Positions 7,865 through 15,468 of a DNA stretch of 64,000 nt are shown here, piece after piece. The notes under the pieces were generated by a model. The model saw only the letters and a list, made by a program, of their open reading frames with translations. It was not told the DNA's origin and ran no database searches. How positions within the stretch are numbered: the first letter of the stretch is position 1; each line of letters opens with the position of its first letter. The DNA is from Vibrio panuliri. GTDB taxonomy: Bacteria; Pseudomonadota; Gammaproteobacteria; Enterobacterales; Vibrionaceae. The translations under genes and the position numbers were made by a program. The stretch lies in assembly GCF_009938205.1 (NCBI RefSeq), contig NZ_AP019655.1:372001-436000 (forward strand). The letters are read 5' to 3'.

Positions 7865-7934
7865 TGTTTTAATCCTTTGTAAAGGTTGGCTGCGGTGAGC
7901 GCAGCCAACTTAGTCAATATTATGAAGTTATAAA

Positions 7935-9101
7935 TTAGTTGATTATGATCAGTTCTGGTTCAGCACGCTCTGAGAGCCACTCTGCACCATCTTCTGTAAT
8001 CACAATATTTTCCTCATGTACCATTGATTTACCTGGAGCGTAAACCATGCCTGGTTCAAGCGTCATAACCATACCTGGTACTAGAACGGTATTGTCTGTT
8101 GCTGTGTTTGAAGGACGTTCTGTTAGCTCCATACCTAGACCGTGGCCTAGGCGGCCTACGTCATTACCTAGTGCGCCATTTGCTTCGAGTACTTTCCACA
8201 TGGCATTGTAGATATCTGTGGTTGTAGCTCCCGGTTTTGCAGCTTCAAAGCCGGCGGTAGTGGCCTCATAAGTTGCACGGTATGCTGCTTTGGTTTGTTC
8301 GCTCGCGTGACCAAACGCCCAGTTGCGATCAAAATCAGAGAAGTAACCATCACGCACTGCACCAGTATCAATGATCAGCACATCACCTTCTTCAACAACG
8401 CGGTCGGTAGGGCCCATAATGATGCTGTCGTAACCATCAGGACCAGAGCCAGCAATGATGTATGGACATTCATCAGCACCTTCTAACAACATATCAATAC
8501 GGAACTGCTTACAGATTTCACGTTCTGTCATACCCGCGCGTGCATATTCAGGTACACGTTTGAAGCCGACATTTGTAATACGACAGATTTCGCGAGTCTT
8601 CTCGATTTCAGCCTGAGATTTAATTTGACGAAGGCCATGCATCGCAAGGGAGCAGTCAACGAAGTCTTTTTTCACTAGCGTTGTAAGTTTTAAATAGTTG
8701 TTGGTTGGCATGCGCAGATGCGATTCGATACCTAGAGTTGCACCAACACGACCATGGCGACAAGGAAGGCTATTTAATGCGCTTGCGACTAGGCTAATAC
8801 CGTCATCTTCAGGGCGTGGCGATGGCCAAGTCATAATGGTGTCGAGCCAAGTTCCGGCCATACCACTTGCCCCTATTTCTGGAATAATCGCAATAGGCTT
8901 ACCTTCTGCTGGAACAATTAAGAACCAAGGACGAGTTGGACTGTGCCAAAACTGTGTGTGAAAACCTGTGAAGTAGCGAACATTTGGTTCTGTTGTAAAC
9001 AACATCGCATCTAAGTTCATCTCGTGCATGACTTTTTGAGCACGCTGGGTACGCATTTCAAATTCAGATTGTTCAAAACCACGGTTTAAATAGTTTTGCA
9101 T
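7935..9101 (-). CDS. M24 family metallopeptidase (Xaa-Pro peptidase / creatinase-like)
   Basis: A pita-bread fold hydrolase with an N-terminal creatinase-type domain (about 1-160) and a catalytic domain. All five metal ligands can be placed: Asp245 in LIIDTG, Asp256 in GYFSDFDR, His320 in GHGLGME, Glu349 in TLEPGM and Glu363 in VHEENIV. Members cleave Xaa-Pro peptides, creatine or ectoine; the last shows that some open cyclic or amide derivatives of diamino acids. ATG at 9101 is preferred because GAGG lies five bases upstream; an ATG five codons earlier lacks a ribosome site. It is first in a minus-strand operon with EamA and M20 genes, divergent from the DauR-like regulator. Substrate unknown; a diamino-acid peptide or derivative is an inference from context. 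Confidence 0.82.
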   Translation of the reverse strand: MQNYLNRGFEQSEFEMRTQRAQKVMHEMNLDAMLFTTEPNVRYFTGFHTQFWHSPTRPWFLIVPAEGKPIAIIPEIGASGMAGTWLDTIMTWPSPRPEDDGISLVASALNSLPCRHGRVGATLGIESHLRMPTNNYLKLTTLVKKDFVDCSLAMHGLRQIKSQAEIEKTREICRITNVGFKRVPEYARAGMTEREICKQFRIDMLLEGADECPYIIAGSGPDGYDSIIMGPTDRVVEEGDVLIIDTGAVRDGYFSDFDRNWAFGHASEQTKAAYRATYEATTAGFEAAKPGATTTDIYNAMWKVLEANGALGNDVGRLGHGLGMELTERPSNTATDNTVLVPGMVMTLEPGMVYAPGKSMVHEENIVITEDGAEWLSERAEPELIIIN

Positions 9102-9433
9102 AGTGACCTCTATCATTTTTGTAGGGAGAGAAACTCCGTTCTCTATAGTTCAATAATGTTTACGTTATGGAGCGAAGTATTAACTAGTTTTCAGTTAAAA
9201 AATGTGACCCAAGGCATAGAGTTAACTATCGTGCACCAAGAGCCGTTTTTTTCGAGTAAAAGTGTGCTTTGGATCTACTTTTAGTAAACAATAGTTAACT
9301 TTTGCGTTGAGAAGTTCAAATGGTGGTGGTTTAATAGTTACATAAAGTTAATCTTAAAGTTCGGCGTTAGTTGATTTTTCCAACTAAAAAACAGAGAATG
9401 GATTGAAGTAAAGTTAACTGTAGTGTCCTTACA
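9102..9433. promoter_or_regulatory. Divergent control region with three AGTTAACT palindromes
   Basis: This 332-base region separates the M24 operon from the regulator operon. The 8-bp palindrome AGTTAACT occurs at 9220-9227, 9293-9300 and 9412-9419, with a related AAAGTTAAT near 9344. An inverted repeat TTAGTTG/CAACTAA lies at 9367-9387. These are good candidates for binding sites of the adjacent DauR-like regulator, covering both promoters. No gene is seen here. Confidence 0.5.
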
Positions 9434-10108
9434 ATGAATGCAACCAAATACAAATCTTTTAATGTAGAGTTTACAGAAAGTGACAGAGAGCGTTTGCAGG
9501 CGTACTTTCGCTTAGCTGATACGATCGCTGATTTCATCGGTCCACATTGTGAGGTCGTTATTCACTCATTTGATAGCTTTGAGAAGTCAGTAGTGAAAAT
9601 CGTCAATGGTCATCATACTGGTCGTGAAGTCGGGTCACCGATTACAGATATGGGATTAAAAATGCTTGGAGTATTTGAAAGCACTGGCGAGGTCACCCCT
9701 AAAAGTTACTTTACTACAAGCAAAGATGGCTCTCTGCTCAAATCAACAACTTGTGTTGTAGCAGGTGATGAGAACAAGCCTATTGGTTTGTTCTGTATCA
9801 ATATGAATCTTTCACATCCATTTCCGGAAATCATCAGAACACTAATGCCAGATACTGCCAAAGTTGGCATGCATGAGAACTTTGGCTCTTCACCGACAGA
9901 GGTAATAGAGCACGCTCTCGAACATGCAATCAAAGATGTTGAGAGTGACTCAACGATTAACTTGAAAGGTAAAAACAAAGCCATTACCAAAATTTTACTT
10001 GATAACGGCATTTTTGAACTGAAAGAGGCGACTGCATTTGTTTCTGAGCGTCTTGGCATCACACGTCACGCGATCTACAAATACATTCGTGAATACAAAT
10101 CGGAATAA
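9434..10108 (+). CDS. YheO/DauR-like PAS-HTH transcriptional regulator
   Basis: A 224-residue regulator with the YheO-like PAS domain (PF08348 type) at about 15-135, showing FIGPHCEVVIHSF and KPIGLFCINMNL, and a C-terminal DauR-like HTH at about 160-222 ending ATAFVSERLGITRHAIYKYIREYK. Relatives include DauR, which controls D-arginine catabolism. The ATG at 9434 has only a weak ribosome site. It begins an operon with ridA and the ammonia-lyase (14 bases to ridA) and lies opposite the M24 operon. It most likely senses an amino acid and controls both operons through the AGTTAACT sites. Confidence 0.88.
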   Translation: MNATKYKSFNVEFTESDRERLQAYFRLADTIADFIGPHCEVVIHSFDSFEKSVVKIVNGHHTGREVGSPITDMGLKMLGVFESTGEVTPKSYFTTSKDGSLLKSTTCVVAGDENKPIGLFCINMNLSHPFPEIIRTLMPDTAKVGMHENFGSSPTEVIEHALEHAIKDVESDSTINLKGKNKAITKILLDNGIFELKEATAFVSERLGITRHAIYKYIREYKSE

Positions 10109-10122
10109 TGGAATAAAAATAT

Positions 10123-10506
10123 ATGAAAACTCAAATTCATACTGAATCTGCACCAGCAGCTATTGGCCCATACTCACAAGCTCTAGCATTTAAAGAGCTA
10201 GTATTTACTTCAGGCCAATTGCCTCTAGATCCTGAGACTATGGCATTTCCTGAAGGTGGAATTAGAGAACAAGCTCGTCAATCACTAGCGAACCTAAAAG
10301 CGATTCTTGAGCAAAGTGGCGCAGGTATCGATACGGTTCTAAAAACAACCTGCTTTTTAGCTAATATGGAAGATTTCGTGGTATTCAACGAAGTATATAC
10401 TGAAGTATTTGGTACAGACTGTGCACCTGCGCGTTCTTGCATTCAAGCAGGTCGCCTGCCAAAAGATGCTCTAGTCGAAGTAGAAGCGATCGCTTATATC
10501 AAATAA
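10123..10506 (+). CDS. ridA: RidA family enamine/imine deaminase
   Basis: A 127-residue RidA protein (YjgF/YER057c/UK114), a cytosolic trimer that hydrolyses reactive 2-aminoacrylate and similar enamines or imines. The family signature is present: GPYSQA near 17, FTSGQLPLDP, and CAPARSCIQAGRLPKDALVEVEAIA at the end, including the active-site Arg and the terminal Glu. It lies just before diaminopropionate ammonia-lyase, a PLP enzyme that passes through aminoacrylate. This strongly suggests dedicated detoxification of its intermediate. A housekeeping ridA probably exists elsewhere, so this may be a pathway-specific paralogue. Confidence 0.93.
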   Translation: MKTQIHTESAPAAIGPYSQALAFKELVFTSGQLPLDPETMAFPEGGIREQARQSLANLKAILEQSGAGIDTVLKTTCFLANMEDFVVFNEVYTEVFGTDCAPARSCIQAGRLPKDALVEVEAIAYIK

Positions 10507-10515
10507 TGACGCTCG

Positions 10516-10533
10516 GGGCGATTGCTATCGCCC
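10516..10533 (+). promoter_or_regulatory. Intercistronic hairpin between ridA and the lyase
   Basis: GGGCGAT pairs with ATCGCCC around TGCT, followed by only two T. It is more likely a processing or partial-termination hairpin than a full terminator, because the lyase follows after about 30 bases without a visible promoter. Confidence 0.5.
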
Positions 10534-10565
10534 TTCATCCACACAATTTAATTTAAGTGCCTGCC

Positions 10566-11735
10566 ATGTTGAAACTATCTCTGAATTCAAACTATAACGG
10601 TGAAACTAGCTCTTTATTTACTCATAAAGCCGCTAAGCAAACACGCGCATTCCACCAACAAATTGACGGTTACCAACCGACACCACTCGTTTCTCTACCA
10701 GCATTAGCGCAACACTTGGGTGTAAAAGCTATTCTAGTTAAAGACGAATCAAAACGTTTTGGTCTCAACGCGTTTAAAGTTCTTGGTGGCTCTTACGCAC
10801 TAGGTCGCCTACTCGCCGATCACCTAAATATGGATATCAGCGAAATCGACTTAAAAACAGTATCAGAAAAACTACCCAAACCTCTTGTGTTTACTACTGC
10901 GACTGCTGGCAACCATGGTACTGGTGTCGCATGGGCGGCTCGTGAAATGGGACAAAAAGCGGTAGTATATATGCCCAAAGGTTCACCCCAAGCAAGCGTT
11001 GACCGAATCCGTGGCTTAGGCGCTGAGTGTATTGTTACTGACGTCAATTACGATGACACCGTGCGTTTAGCAAGCCAAACAGCAGATGAAAATGGCTGGA
11101 CACTAGTACAAGATACTGCATGGGAAGGTTATGAAACTATCCCAACTTGGATTTCACAAGGCTACATCACAATGGCTGATGAGGCACTTGAACAAGCGCA
11201 AACTGAAAATATGACGCCAACACACGTTATGCTTCAGGCTGGTGTGGGCGCGATGGCAGGCGGTGTTCTCGGTTACTTTGCTGATGTATTAGGTGCTGAC
11301 AATTTCAAAGCGATCATCGGTGAACCAAGTGCTGCTGACTGCATTTTCCGTTCAGCTGATGCTGGCGACATGACGCCAGTAACAGGCGATTTAACATCTA
11401 TCATGGCTGGTCTTGCTTGCGGTGAGCCAAACCCAGTTACTTGGCCAATCCTACGAGACTGCTCTGATGCTTGCGTATCGGCTGACGACAGCATTGCAGC
11501 ACTAGGTATGCGTATCTTAGGTAACCCTCTAAAAGGTGACCAAGCAGTAATCAGTGGCGAATCTGGCGCCATCACAATGGGTATTCTGTACCGACTAATG
11601 ACAACAGATGAAGGCAAGGTGTTTGCTGACCAATTAGGACTTGGTTCTGACTCGATTGTGATGATCTTTAGTACTGAAGGTGACACCAACCCAACACGTT
11701 ACCGTGATATCGTGTGGAATGGCGCCCATAGCTAA
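10566..11735 (+). CDS. dpaL: Diaminopropionate ammonia-lyase
   Basis: A PLP enzyme of fold type II that converts 2,3-diaminopropionate (both enantiomers in the E. coli enzyme YgeX) into pyruvate and two ammonia. The PLP lysine is Lys71 in LNAFKVLGG; the phosphate-binding AGNHGTG lies near 113-119. The family-specific DTAWEGYETIPTWISQGY, GVGAMAGGVLGYF and ADCIF segments are present. Length is about 389 residues, as usual. ATG at 10566 is chosen over an in-frame GTG nine bases earlier; neither has a strong ribosome site. It ends the regulator-ridA-lyase operon. With the divergent M20 and M24 hydrolases it makes a coherent route for a diaminopropionate-containing compound. Confidence 0.93.
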   Translation: MLKLSLNSNYNGETSSLFTHKAAKQTRAFHQQIDGYQPTPLVSLPALAQHLGVKAILVKDESKRFGLNAFKVLGGSYALGRLLADHLNMDISEIDLKTVSEKLPKPLVFTTATAGNHGTGVAWAAREMGQKAVVYMPKGSPQASVDRIRGLGAECIVTDVNYDDTVRLASQTADENGWTLVQDTAWEGYETIPTWISQGYITMADEALEQAQTENMTPTHVMLQAGVGAMAGGVLGYFADVLGADNFKAIIGEPSAADCIFRSADAGDMTPVTGDLTSIMAGLACGEPNPVTWPILRDCSDACVSADDSIAALGMRILGNPLKGDQAVISGESGAITMGILYRLMTTDEGKVFADQLGLGSDSIVMIFSTEGDTNPTRYRDIVWNGAHS

Positions 11736-11760
11736 TTCGTAAGTGTTCTTATTTCCTTGT

Positions 11761-11797
11761 AGAATAAAACCCTGACTATTCGGGGTTTTATTCTTTT
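11761..11797 (+). terminator. Terminator after the lyase operon
   Basis: AGAATAAAACCC pairs perfectly with GGGTTTTATTCT, followed by TTT. The A-rich left arm also gives it bidirectional character. Confidence 0.85.
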
Positions 11798-11944
11798 CAA
11801 AAGTTAGTGTTGTTGTGGTCAACTTGTTCACAATGAGTTTGAAAGTCGGTCACGTAGGTAATTCAGACGCACAGCGTTATCACCGACAGAAATCAGTTTC
11901 CGAAAAAACTAAACTTGATATCCAGACTGCACAATCTAACTCCC

Positions 11945-12214
11945 TTATTCTGAATGCTTGTAAAGTTCTTTTATGGAAGTTAACTCTATAACATTACATG
12001 CACAAGGTGTTACTTGTAGTACGGAGTATGTTCTACGTTTTTCGTCGTTAGCGCTATGATCAGATATTGAAATACCATTCCCACTTTGCCTGCGAGAATT
12101 TGCAATGGTTAAAATTTGATCATTATCTAAGTGTATATTCAACTCTGAAGTGCTAATTTTTATCTCTTCGCCATCTTCATTCACATAGGAAGCGGTGATG
12201 TTGTTTTCTCTCAT
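11945..12214 (-). CDS. Small hypothetical protein (89 residues)
   Basis: I do not recognise this protein. It is soluble, mostly beta-prone and polar (SELNIHLDNDQILTIANS), with a C-terminal VTPCACNVIELTSIKEL containing a Cys-Ala-Cys pair. ATG at 12214 has GGAG about ten bases upstream, a little far but usable. It stands alone on the minus strand between the lyase terminator and the SgrR-like locus, with about 150 bases on its 3' side showing nothing. Composition looks AT-rich. It may be a real small gene, but support is only the open frame and a ribosome site. Confidence 0.4.
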   Translation of the reverse strand: MRENNITASYVNEDGEEIKISTSELNIHLDNDQILTIANSRRQSGNGISISDHSANDEKRRTYSVLQVTPCACNVIELTSIKELYKHSE

Positions 12215-12515
12215 ATTTTCATAGCTCCATTTCTCATTAATGAGCGAACAAATCGTCGAACAGTGTTTATATGTTATCGAATGAGCTGCAATTCAATTCC
12301 CTTAGTTATTTACGCGTCATAAAGTTAGAACAAACCCTAGAAGAATATGCTTACATTCGAAAAGAGGGCGTTGAGATTATAGTAATGTCTCAATTGTTAA
12401 TAAACGTCTAAAGACCTCACAAAAAAGGTGAACTGTTTTTTTTCAACAGGACATTATTACTTCGTGTATGTTCGCTAATAATAGCGGCATACCCCATTGC
12501 AGTGTGAGCGACACC

Positions 12516-12683
12516 ATGAACCCTTTAGACTATACCTTCTATACTTTAAATGCGAAGCAGTACTTACCAGAACCACCTAAAACGCTGACAGTGGTACAAG
12601 CTCAAAGCCGAAGCCGTCCACGTTTGTCAGGTTTAGTTTTTTTGGTGGGATTCTTAGTTGGTCAGATCGTACATCTCTATTAA
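12516..12683 (+). CDS. Putative small single-pass membrane protein upstream of the SgrR-like gene
   Basis: A frame from ATG 12516 gives 55 residues with a basic stretch (QSRSRPR) followed by the hydrophobic LSGLVFLVGFLVGQIVHLY, a typical single transmembrane helix with positive-inside orientation. A GTGAG seven bases upstream may serve as ribosome site; an in-frame ATG at 12468 has none. It lies about 95 bases before the SgrR-like regulator on the same strand. In enterobacteria, sgrR has a linked small RNA encoding a small peptide (SgrT). No sequence similarity to SgrT is claimed. The interval 12215-12515 otherwise shows nothing I can name. Confidence 0.4.
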   Translation: MNPLDYTFYTLNAKQYLPEPPKTLTVVQAQSRSRPRLSGLVFLVGFLVGQIVHLY

Positions 12684-12778
12684 TCTCGATTCGTGAAAAG
12701 AGAAAAAACAATATTACGTTCGGTCGTCAAGTATCAGAGTGAGCCGTTGTATCTAATAAATATATTTTTGAGGTCGAT

Positions 12779-14434
12779 ATGCTAGGTTCTCAGGTGTTGT
12801 CTGCGAGTCATCTACAGCGTTTAAAACAGCTCGAGAAACATTTTTCTCGCGGTGAAACTTATGATGTTGATATTGGCACTCTTGCTGAAATTTTGAACTG
12901 TTCAGAAAGGTACGTGAGTAAGCTAATGGCTTCTTTTGACAGTTTTGGGCTTCTTCATTGGGCTCCGGGGCAGGGGCGAGGACATTGTTCGAAACTGACA
13001 CTACTACAAAGTTTTGAAGCTTCACTACTGACTCAACTAGAGCGAATGGCTCGGTCTGGCAGGATGAATCAGGCGTTTCGACTAGCTACTCAATTTAGCA
13101 AAGGTCACCTGTTTCAAGATCACTTACCTCTTTGGTTAGGAGATGCGCAACAAGAATTGAAAAAGCAGAACACTTTAATGTATTTGGTGCCTTATATTCT
13201 TCCTGAATGGCATCCTCATTTGGCACAGTCCGCTCGTTCTGTTTTACTCATCGAAAGCGTCTTTGATACTTTAGTTCGATACAATCCTATTCAGAATGAA
13301 ATTGTGCCTCATATCGCTCACCAGTTTCATTACAGTGACATGCAAATCCGTCTCCGCATCCGCAATGACATAGTAATGCACAATGGAGAGGCGCTGACAC
13401 CGGAATTTGTCAAAAAAAATATCGAAATGCGGCTCACGACGCCGCATCCATACCAAATTTTATTTCGTCATGTAGAGCGTATCGACATAGATAAGCAGTG
13501 GGTTATTTTTTCTATGCGTCAATCTGACCCCATTTTCCTGCATCTGTTAGCTGACTCACACAGTGCGATTTTTGATTATCAGGCTTCAAGTCCCATTGGG
13601 TGCGGGGCATACCGAGTCGAAAATTTGGAAAAACAATATTGGAGTTTGGTTCGCAATAACCATTATTTTGGTTTTGGGGGCCATATTGAACGAGTAGAGT
13701 TTTGGTGTGGCGATGCTCAACCTCAAACACCTATGCATGTAGCAGAACTGATTTACAGCGAATCCCAACCCGCTCAGCCTCAAAAAATCGACCGCAGCGG
13801 GTGTGCTGTGATGCAGTTTCATCATCATGTGGGCGCATTATCCGCTCAAGAAAGAGCTTGGATTGTTCATCATAGTCGGCGTTTTTCGTTAGGTAGCCAA
13901 AAAAGAGTCGCGAATAGCTTAATGGATTGCCATCAAGATAAGGGATTTCACTTGTTCAATCACGATATGAAACTACCGACTCGTCCGGTGGTCATTGAAG
14001 TGATAGATAGCCATATGAGTGAGTTAAAGCCTTTGCTCGATGAGTTGTCTCAAAAAGGGGTTGTTTGGCAGGTATGTATTCGAGGACAGTCTCAAAATAC
14101 TGCTATTGATGTTTCCTATGACTGCTACGTTTTTGGTGACGATCTGACGTTCCAGTATTACGAGTGGCTACTTTGCGGCAATGTATTTAGACTCTGTTTA
14201 CCTGAACGTGGAAAGCAAAGCCTACTATTCTTTATTGATATGCTTATGCAGGAAAGTAGCAATAGTGAGGAGTTTCTACACAAGCTTTATCGAGCGGAAG
14301 ATTGGCTTATCCAAAACTATTATTATTGCCCTCTCTGGCGCAACCATTTCACCGTAACTCGAGCAGATAACTTGTATGGCACAGAAACGAACAATATGGG
14401 GGTTATGTCTCTGGTGAACATGTGGTTGGAGTAA
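12779..14434 (+). CDS. SgrR-like transcriptional regulator with solute-binding domain
   Basis: The N-terminal about 115 residues are an SgrR-type winged helix (HLQRLKQLEKHF, then LAEILNCSERYVSKLMASFDSFGLLHW). The rest is an extracytoplasmic-binding-protein-like (SBP_bac_5) domain at about 160-550, recognisable from LVRYNPIQNEIVPHIAHQFHYSD, LRIRNDIVMHNGEALTPEFVKKNIE and the PIGCGAYRV segment. SgrR proteins sense sugar-phosphate or related stress in the cytoplasm and activate divergent or adjacent transport genes. GAGGT sits four bases before ATG. Here no transporter is adjacent, so the target is unclear; the small membrane protein upstream is one candidate. Confidence 0.85.
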   Translation: MLGSQVLSASHLQRLKQLEKHFSRGETYDVDIGTLAEILNCSERYVSKLMASFDSFGLLHWAPGQGRGHCSKLTLLQSFEASLLTQLERMARSGRMNQAFRLATQFSKGHLFQDHLPLWLGDAQQELKKQNTLMYLVPYILPEWHPHLAQSARSVLLIESVFDTLVRYNPIQNEIVPHIAHQFHYSDMQIRLRIRNDIVMHNGEALTPEFVKKNIEMRLTTPHPYQILFRHVERIDIDKQWVIFSMRQSDPIFLHLLADSHSAIFDYQASSPIGCGAYRVENLEKQYWSLVRNNHYFGFGGHIERVEFWCGDAQPQTPMHVAELIYSESQPAQPQKIDRSGCAVMQFHHHVGALSAQERAWIVHHSRRFSLGSQKRVANSLMDCHQDKGFHLFNHDMKLPTRPVVIEVIDSHMSELKPLLDELSQKGVVWQVCIRGQSQNTAIDVSYDCYVFGDDLTFQYYEWLLCGNVFRLCLPERGKQSLLFFIDMLMQESSNSEEFLHKLYRAEDWLIQNYYYCPLWRNHFTVTRADNLYGTETNNMGVMSLVNMWLE

Positions 14435-14629
14435 CCGATGATATGGCTGTGTGGCTGCGGCGATTCTTGTAGTAGGACGCATATGATCAGTATTAAATCT
14501 TCAAAGAGTGATTGGCCACGTGCGGTATATTTACTATATGTAAGAATGAGTCGTTAAGTTAGTATAAAGTTGTAATTGTAAAGCCATGCTGTACAACTTA
14601 ACTGGGTCTTGTCAGCTCCGAGGGAAACT

Positions 14630-15121
14630 ATGGAAACTATCATAAAACAAGCAATAGCGTTGCGAAAAGAGGCTAAGTATCAAGAGTCGAGGGCTTTGCT
14701 TACCGCACTTTTAGATAATGAGAGTTATTATGCTAAAGCTCATTTACAAATTGCTTGGTCGTATGACAATGAGGGAAAGGAGCAAGAAGCAGTTAATCAC
14801 TATTTATCATCTCTTTCAGGCTTACTTTCGTTGGCAGAAAGGTTTGATGCTTTGTTTGGGTTGGCGAGCACCTATAGAAGCCTTGGCATGTATTCAGAAG
14901 CGTTAGGTTATTTCGAGCAAACTTTAAATGAGTATCCTAATTGCATCGAAGTTCAGCCTTTCTACGCTATGTGTCTTTACAATTTGGGACGCCATAAAGA
15001 AGCGACATCATTGCTGCTTGAACTTTTGGTATCAACTACAAATAGTAGTGCTATTAAAGAGTATCAGCGAGCTATTTCTCTATACGCACAAGATTTGGAT
15101 AAAACGTTTTGTAGTCGATAG
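14630..15121 (+). CDS. TPR-repeat protein, possibly 3'-frameshifted
   Basis: A 163-residue all-helical protein with about four tetratricopeptide repeats, for example AHLQIAWSYDNEGKEQEAVNHYLSSL and SEALGYFEQTLNEYPNCIEVQPFYAMCLYNLGRHKEA. ATG at 14630 is chosen for GAGGG five bases upstream. TPR proteins are binding scaffolds; no partner is identifiable. After the stop, another frame continues to 15233 with acidic, protein-like sequence (SLELSLVNDSALNDRAIEQDF), so the gene may have lost about 36 C-terminal residues by a frameshift near 15100-15120. It precedes the type I secretion operon by about 350 bases. Confidence 0.7.
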   Translation: METIIKQAIALRKEAKYQESRALLTALLDNESYYAKAHLQIAWSYDNEGKEQEAVNHYLSSLSGLLSLAERFDALFGLASTYRSLGMYSEALGYFEQTLNEYPNCIEVQPFYAMCLYNLGRHKEATSLLLELLVSTTNSSAIKEYQRAISLYAQDLDKTFCSR

Positions 15122-15233
15122 TTTGGAACTCTCATTGGTTAATGATTCTGCTTTGAATGATAGAGCTATAGAACAGGATTTCTGCAAATTGATAGATTAT
15201 GTTTTCGAAAAAGAAAATAGGTGCTTAGCTTAG

Positions 15234-15468
15234 GGCAGCAATAAGTAACGAGTGTAGTGAGGTAGGCTTATTGATATTGCACTGCTTAATCGTCTGTATT
15301 TCTCATTGTCGAATAAAACATTAAAAGCTTGAGCTAATTTTCCTGAGTGAGACGCTGCTGACTGATTATCGCAGTATTAGAAAATTTAACCGAATATTCA
15401 GCACCTTAACTTGAATAACTACAAACTGTGTACCAACCTTAATCTATAAGGATAAATAGGGGCTAGGT
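15234..15468. other. Upstream region of the type I secretion operon
   Basis: No gene or RNA is recognisable here. It is AT-rich and presumably holds the promoter of the ABC-ABC-HlyD operon, but I cannot place convincing -35 and -10 boxes. Confidence 0.4.

Noticed and set aside
12215..12778. SgrS-type small RNA
   Set aside because: I could not find an SgrS-like seed or a typical terminator with a long T run near the SgrR-like gene.
14928..15233. 101-codon frame as an independent gene
   Set aside because: Most of it overlaps the TPR repeats out of frame; only its last part looks protein-like, so it is noted as a possible frameshifted tail.
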